A stretch of 31,796 nucleotides of DNA. It comes from Tritrichomonas foetus. Taxonomy: Eukaryota; Parabasalia; Tritrichomonadida; Tritrichomonadidae. How positions within the stretch are numbered: the stretch's first letter is position 1; every line of letters begins with the position of its first letter. Location: positions 1-31,796 of the forward strand of contig MLAK01001131.1 of assembly GCA_001839685.1 (NCBI GenBank), written 5' to 3'. The position numbers and the translations under genes are program-made. Below, piece by piece: positions 27,005-31,796 of this stretch. Under the pieces are notes generated by a model, which saw only the letters and a program-made list of their open reading frames with translations, had not been told where the DNA came from and ran no database searches.

Positions 27005-29455
27005 TTAAATGTTTCCATGAATTATATCTTCAATTTTTTCAAGAAGATCTCTTGGACTTGACTTCTTTGAATCCCATTTGAAGAAAATTTCTAGTGCTTT
27101 TTTTACTTTATCTTCAAACAAAGAATCAATACAATTTTTGCATGTTGTGATTGTCTGTGATTTTTCAATACAAAAAGCAACTTCTTCTGCTCTACTCACT
27201 ATCTCTTCAGACAACCCTGCTTTTCTTGCGCAATGTAAACCAAAGCTTAAATTGTCATATGAATTATTTTCACTCCTATCTTTCTTCACAAGCTGATACA
27301 AAAACAAAACAGAGCCCAAATCCAAACATTCTTTCCTAGAATTGAAATCTGAATCTGAATCACTGTTTGTTTTTGTCTCATTTGAACTTGTATTGATGTT
27401 GTTTAAAAGTTTCACATTCATTGAACAGGGAATAAACATTTCAAATGGCTCAAGAAATGGAGGTTTCAAAATTGCATGGAAATGCGTTGAGATAAATGTT
27501 TTTGGACATTGATCAACCCCTTTTTGATGAAGATATTTAATCATTCCTCCAAGAAGTGATGCACCATCAAAATTATTTGATGATTTACCAAATTCATCAA
27601 GCATTAAAATCGAGTTTTTCGTACATCTTTTTAATGCGTCTGATACTTTTTTTGTTTCATTTAAAAAAAGTGAAGAAAAAAGGTCATCATCTCGATTCGA
27701 TGTTTGAAAGAAACCAAAAAGATAATCTGAAAAAGGAATAATAGCTTTGTCTGCCGGAACAAATGAACCAATATGTGCTAAGTAGACAATCAATGCAATT
27801 TGTTTCAAATAAACAGATTTACCTGATGAATTTGGTCCAGTAATGATATGAATTTGGCTTTCATTATGTAAATTCAATGTTGGATTTGGTACTAAATGGT
27901 TTGTAAATTTTTCAAGCAGGGGATGTCTCCCATTTACAATGATTAAATCATGTTCATTTTCAGTTAGAATTGGTCGAACAAATTTGGATTCAACTGCAAC
28001 AACAGATAGTGCACAAAAAGCATCCAAAACACCTATCGTTTCCCAGATTTGGAAAATAAGTGAAGAAAAACTTAATATTTTATCAGACAAACCAACAATA
28101 ATTCGAATTTCACGAGCGATGATATTTTGATAGATATCACCAAGTTCTTCATCAAGTTCTTTCATCGATTCATTCTTGTAATAATAATGAGTATCAGTTT
28201 CGAATTGAAAAATATAGTTGTCTGGAACATCATCTTGTGATAATGATGGGCTCTTTAAAACATTTGTTAAAAATCCTTGTTGTGGAACATAAACAACACT
28301 AAGTGCTGAAATGTTACATGAACTTGATAAAGATGCCATTAATTTTCGTGCCACTTCAGTTAAGACTAAATCTAAATTAGAATAACTTTTTTTCATTTCA
28401 GTTAATTGTTGATCGCAACCATCTTTTACATGTGTTTCTGTACCTGGTTTCAAATCGATTGTAGATTCAATAGAATTGACAATATGATATAACTTTTGTT
28501 CATTTTCTGACGATAAATTTGCGAAATTGACATTTTCTTTTAAAAACGAAAAAGAATCAATAAGATGGCAAAGTTCAGCAGCTTGTTTTAATCCTTTGTT
28601 TAAGCGAATCCAGTGCTGCTGATTCATTGATTCCTTTTGAAGCCTTAATAGCAGTGGTCTTATTTCAGGTAATAAATGGAGTTTTGAAATGACTTCGTTG
28701 ATATATGGATGCATTTTCTCACTGATGAATTCTTGAATAACATCTAATCTCGAATTTATTTTTGTTAAACTATCCAAAGTCACCAGAAACCACTTTCTCA
28801 ATACTTTTCGACCCATCACTGTCGAGCATCGATTAAATAGAGAATATAAAGAAAGTCCATCTTTTGAGTGAGTAGTATTACTATGAATTGAAGGATGCAA
28901 ATCATAAGAAAGAATTTGCAGCTCTTCAAGTGATCGTTTGGGCAGGAAAAGTCCAAGTGAGATTTCTAATGTTTTGAAAGTGCTAATAATGAGTGATTTA
29001 TTTGATGAATCACTATCATCATTAACAGTATTCAAAAAGTTGTAAATGGCACCAATTGCTCCAACAACAGTTTTTGATGAAACATCGATAATTCCGGAAA
29101 CAATGGATTGCTTGATATAATCTTGCTGTTCGGCTGAATCTAAGAAGGTTATCGAGTTTAATGCATTGAGTCCATTCTTAAATGAAAAGTCACTGGTAGA
29201 TAATTCGATCTTTTCTCCTTCGAAGTTTTGCTGCTCTATATAGCTGGAATACTCTTCTTTAATACAGGGAGGAATAACAAAGTGCGTGACTTTGTAAGTT
29301 TGAATAATTTTTTCGAAGATAATTGGAAATTGTGATGGATGATATGTTGAAAACGACATTTCTCCGCTAGTAGAGTTGTAATAAACAACACCCATATCGT
29401 CTTTTTTCCATGAAAAAGCGCAAATCTTGAAATTTGGAGTTTCTCCAACTTCCAT
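27005..29455 (-). CDS. MSH5: MutS homologue 5 (MSH5), meiotic recombination
   Basis: With MSH4, MSH5 forms a clamp that stabilises Holliday-junction intermediates and promotes crossovers in meiosis; it does not repair mismatches. The 816-residue length is normal. The protein starts in the connector domain (FKICAFSWKK...) and lacks the mismatch-binding domain I with Phe-x-Glu, as MSH4/MSH5 do. Lever and clamp regions span ~180-490. The ATPase has Walker A G540-PNSSGKS547, then YLKQIALIVYLAHIGSFVPA, which is MSH5-like. Walker B is ILMLDEFG (D620, E621), followed by FISTHFHAIL. The usual GT after DEFGK is SS (DEFGKSSNNFDG). The C-terminal helix-turn-helix interface is present (SFGLHCARKAGLSEEIVSRAEEV). 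MSH4 is the main alternative, but GPNSSGKS and GSFVPA favour MSH5. Confidence 0.88.
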   Translation of the reverse strand: MEVGETPNFKICAFSWKKDDMGVVYYNSTSGEMSFSTYHPSQFPIIFEKIIQTYKVTHFVIPPCIKEEYSSYIEQQNFEGEKIELSTSDFSFKNGLNALNSITFLDSAEQQDYIKQSIVSGIIDVSSKTVVGAIGAIYNFLNTVNDDSDSSNKSLIISTFKTLEISLGLFLPKRSLEELQILSYDLHPSIHSNTTHSKDGLSLYSLFNRCSTVMGRKVLRKWFLVTLDSLTKINSRLDVIQEFISEKMHPYINEVISKLHLLPEIRPLLLRLQKESMNQQHWIRLNKGLKQAAELCHLIDSFSFLKENVNFANLSSENEQKLYHIVNSIESTIDLKPGTETHVKDGCDQQLTEMKKSYSNLDLVLTEVARKLMASLSSSCNISALSVVYVPQQGFLTNVLKSPSLSQDDVPDNYIFQFETDTHYYYKNESMKELDEELGDIYQNIIAREIRIIVGLSDKILSFSSLIFQIWETIGVLDAFCALSVVAVESKFVRPILTENEHDLIIVNGRHPLLEKFTNHLVPNPTLNLHNESQIHIITGPNSSGKSVYLKQIALIVYLAHIGSFVPADKAIIPFSDYLFGFFQTSNRDDDLFSSLFLNETKKVSDALKRCTKNSILMLDEFGKSSNNFDGASLLGGMIKYLHQKGVDQCPKTFISTHFHAILKPPFLEPFEMFIPCSMNVKLLNNINTSSNETKTNSDSDSDFNSRKECLDLGSVLFLYQLVKKDRSENNSYDNLSFGLHCARKAGLSEEIVSRAEEVAFCIEKSQTITTCKNCIDSLFEDKVKKALEIFFKWDSKKSSPRDLLEKIEDIIHGNI

Positions 29456-29685
29456 TTTGGTTAAGTCTAAATCATCATTTTTTGATGTGAAATAAAGTTG
29501 TGAAAAATTAAATAAGTGTGTTTGATTTTTTAAATCAATGAATCATGCTTAGCAAATCATCAACTTGTTAGTATGAAGCATTAGAACTATCAAAAATTTA
29601 TAATAAAAAATCAGAAAAATCATCAATCAGAATCTAATAAACAAATTTTATTAACAAAACAAAATTGAATAAACAGCTATTGCAA

Positions 29686-31410
29686 TTACACGACGTTATT
29701 TACAAGACCAGTGGAAACCCTTATACTGTCACTTGGCTCCATATAATCTTCTAATCTTAGTTTTTTAATATTTTGCTTTTGAGCTTGAACATTTTCTTCA
29801 TTTGAAGTTTTTCGAAACATGATGTTATCCGATAATTCAGATGTAATTTTAACACGAGGCCTCTTCGTTAATTTTAATTGGCCACTTGAAGAACTCAAAG
29901 TTAAAATTGTATTTTCTTCTTCTTCATTCCCATGGTTTTTTTCATTTTCATTCAAATAGATATCTTTTTGTGATTTTTCAGATCTTTGAGAATACTCAGA
30001 TTTTTCCGATTTTTGAGATTTCTCTGATTTTTGAGATTTATGTGAATAGTCAGATTTTTCTTCTTCTTCTTCTTCAATTTGAATAACTTTTTCTTTTTCA
30101 GATTTATCTTCGTTATCAACTGCAATTTGTTGAACTTTTTTGTTTGATTTCTTAACAATATCCATCATTTCATCACCTGTGTCTTCATCGTCATCGTTTG
30201 CCAAGAAATAATGTACTGTTCTTTTCTTTTTAGATTTATTAGCTTTATTGTTTTCCCCACTAATAATTTCTTTCATTAGTTTCTTTGCTGAGCTATCTGA
30301 CCAAATTGAAGAAGAAGAAATAGAACGATAATCTTCTTTTTCTTGTTCGAATTCCTTTCGAGTTTTCCTTTTTCGATTTTGCTTATTTGAACTTTGAGAT
30401 GATTCATTTTCACTTGAAGCAAATTCATTAGATTTATGGCTAGAATTATCATCATGCTTTGAATTTAGGTATTTAAGATTAGCATTGCTGGAATTTCCTG
30501 ATTGCTTTTTATCAGATGTTTCTTTTTGTGAAGAAGAAGAAAATAAATTCATGTTGGATTTTATCGTTTGAGTTTCTTTGGTTTGGAATTGCCTCACAGT
30601 ATTCGTTTCTTTATTCTCTGTTGGTGGTGGAACCAAATATTCACTAATTTTTCGCTTCTGTTTATCACTATCAATATTGTTTTTCATTGAAATAATATCA
30701 TTTTGATATTCATTATCATCATAATTCAATAAAATTTTCGGCTGACTGTATTTTTGAATATTTTCATTTGGGAAATTAGAATATTTCCTTGTGAAGTTAT
30801 AAAGTTTTTCTTGTGTTCGATAAAATTCTCGGAATTCTTCAAAGTCGAAATCAGAATAATCACTCGATTCTGATTCTGAAAGCCGAATCCGATTTCGTAT
30901 GGTTTCTCTCCTTAGAAACACTTCATCTTCTGACAATTCAATCACTTTGTTTTCACTTTTTAAGGCTTCAGAGTTGGTTTGAATGTTAATATTTTCTTTG
31001 AATGAAGGCTCACTTCGATTGCTATCAGATGATTCATTTTGTATTTTATTTTCATGATCATCAGCACATATACGGCGATTGTTTTTATACGTGCAATTGT
31101 GTGAATACTTCTGTTTTTCATTTATTTGAGATAATTCTTTATCATGATTGTGATTTTGATTTTGAATACATTGAGGATTGGAATGATGATGACGAGGATG
31201 ATGGCTGTGATGAATTCTATGTTTTCTTAAGCGCTCTTCATTTTCTATTTCGTCGTCTTCGAATTCGTATCGTTTTCTTCTGTGATTTTGCTTTCTTTGG
31301 TGGTTTGAGTTGCATTTGTTCCATTCGTATTTCAAATAAATCGATTTTAATTTGTCCTTTACTTCCTGTATTTGCTCAAATACATTTTTCTCCATTTTTG
31401 AAATATTCAT
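29686..31410 (-). CDS. Hypothetical highly charged disordered protein with His cluster and Ser-Glu-Lys repeats, 574 aa
   Basis: No family is recognised. A short helical N-terminus (residues 1-30) is followed by basic stretches (HQRKQNHRRKRY, possible nuclear signal) and a His cluster at 64-76 (HRIHHSHHPRHHH). Acidic Ser-rich stretches occupy the middle (SESESSDYSDFDFEEF near 190). A poly-Glu run near 444-450 leads into a short tandem Ser-Gln/Glu-Lys-Ser repeat (~450-482, nt ~29967-30061). The last ~70 residues are more conserved-looking (TKRPRVKITSELSD, IKKLRLEDYMEPSDSIRV). Basic nuclear-type motifs and many Ser-acidic sites (CK2-like) suggest a phosphorylated nuclear protein, but this is inference. 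The uninterrupted 574-codon frame with its own ATG supports a real gene. Confidence 0.75.
   Translation of the reverse strand: MNISKMEKNVFEQIQEVKDKLKSIYLKYEWNKCNSNHQRKQNHRRKRYEFEDDEIENEERLRKHRIHHSHHPRHHHSNPQCIQNQNHNHDKELSQINEKQKYSHNCTYKNNRRICADDHENKIQNESSDSNRSEPSFKENINIQTNSEALKSENKVIELSEDEVFLRRETIRNRIRLSESESSDYSDFDFEEFREFYRTQEKLYNFTRKYSNFPNENIQKYSQPKILLNYDDNEYQNDIISMKNNIDSDKQKRKISEYLVPPPTENKETNTVRQFQTKETQTIKSNMNLFSSSSQKETSDKKQSGNSSNANLKYLNSKHDDNSSHKSNEFASSENESSQSSNKQNRKRKTRKEFEQEKEDYRSISSSSIWSDSSAKKLMKEIISGENNKANKSKKKRTVHYFLANDDDEDTGDEMMDIVKKSNKKVQQIAVDNEDKSEKEKVIQIEEEEEEKSDYSHKSQKSEKSQKSEKSEYSQRSEKSQKDIYLNENEKNHGNEEEENTILTLSSSSGQLKLTKRPRVKITSELSDNIMFRKTSNEENVQAQKQNIKKLRLEDYMEPSDSIRVSTGLVNNVV
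29967..30061 (-). repeat. Short tandem repeat inside the charged protein
   Basis: A degenerate 9-12 nt unit (plus-strand form TTTTTGAGATTTTTC and variants) is repeated several times and encodes the Ser-Gln-Lys-Ser-Glu-Lys pattern. Copy number may vary between strains. Confidence 0.6.
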
Positions 31411-31796
31411 GACGTTAATGTGCTGGATAACTTTTTATGTTATTATTTAGCCAATAATTTGGCCATATAAGCACAGAAATGTAACATCGTTGAAAGATCA
31501 AAAACGATTGTTTATCTCACAAAAAGTTTAAAGGAAATGCTGAATTCGACGATTCTGTTTCTTTCACTCAATAACATTCTAAACGTTCCATGCATGATGG
31601 GCCCCACTTCATTCACAAATAATTTGATTCAATTTTCACACAGCAGTTTTTCTCGATTTTCATCTGCAATTTTTTATTCACATTCATTCAATTTAAACCT
31701 CGCTTTCACTTCCACAACATTCAATATAGGGCTGAACTTTTATGATCCTATTCAAATATTTGAATGTATTTCCTAATTTTATTTGAATGTATTTAT
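31411..31796. other. Right-end intergenic region
   Basis: No convincing gene is seen; a 79-codon frame at 31537-31776 has no features. A 14-bp palindrome TTCAAATATTTGAA lies at 31751-31764, and a 14-bp direct repeat ATTTGAATGTATTT at 31758-31771 and 31781-31794, the latter touching the window edge. Confidence 0.5.

Noticed and set aside
1..31796. Search for introns by the trichomonad 3' consensus (ACTAACACACAG)
   Set aside because: No copy was noticed by eye and every called gene reads through without interruption.

Overview
The window looks like nuclear DNA of an anaerobic protist, most likely a trichomonad (Parabasalia; Trichomonas or Tritrichomonas type). The reasons are: AT-rich DNA with intronless genes in the standard code; very short 5' leaders in which a TCA-pyrimidine-T/A initiator (Inr) sits 9-21 nt before the ATG of several genes; stop codons that often run into TAAA, the trichomonad poly(A) signal; and a gene set typical of the group. 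That set includes a surface M60-like metallopeptidase with a C-terminal membrane anchor, a bacterial-type (class II) HMG-CoA reductase, an ornithine carbamoyltransferase, a casein kinase 1 and MSH5. The species cannot be fixed from the sequence alone.

Layout. 328-5310: a disordered coiled-coil protein (+), a seven-bladed WD40 protein (+), then on the minus strand a type II membrane protein resembling a beta-1,4-galactosyltransferase but without its DxD motif. 5537-6282: two small, divergently placed secreted or membrane proteins. 7078-8370: class II HMG-CoA reductase (-). 8371-10140: long noncoding gap with two adjacent hairpins. 10141-13848: large M60/enhancin-like surface metallopeptidase (+). 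14407-16386: an mRNA-capping-enzyme homologue whose triphosphatase and guanylyltransferase active sites both appear lost. 16660-17445: TMEM33/Pom33-like membrane protein. 18095-22167: three minus-strand housekeeping genes, ribosomal protein L22e, methionine aminopeptidase 2 and ornithine carbamoyltransferase. 23237-24289: casein kinase 1 with a CC-CaaX-like tail (-). 25213-26589: DENN-domain protein (+). 27005-29455: MSH5 (-). 29686-31410: a disordered charged protein (-).

The genes do not form an operon or one pathway. They are independent single-gene units covering translation (RPL22, MetAP2), mRNA 5'-end biology (capping-like protein), isoprenoid and arginine metabolism (HMGR, OTC), membrane traffic and signalling (DENN, TMEM33-like, CK1), meiotic recombination (MSH5) and host-surface interaction (M60). 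The most unusual item is the doubly degenerate capping-enzyme homologue, which carries a prion-like Q/N/Y/P linker between its two pseudo-catalytic domains. No tRNA, rRNA, transposon, CRISPR array or intron was recognised.
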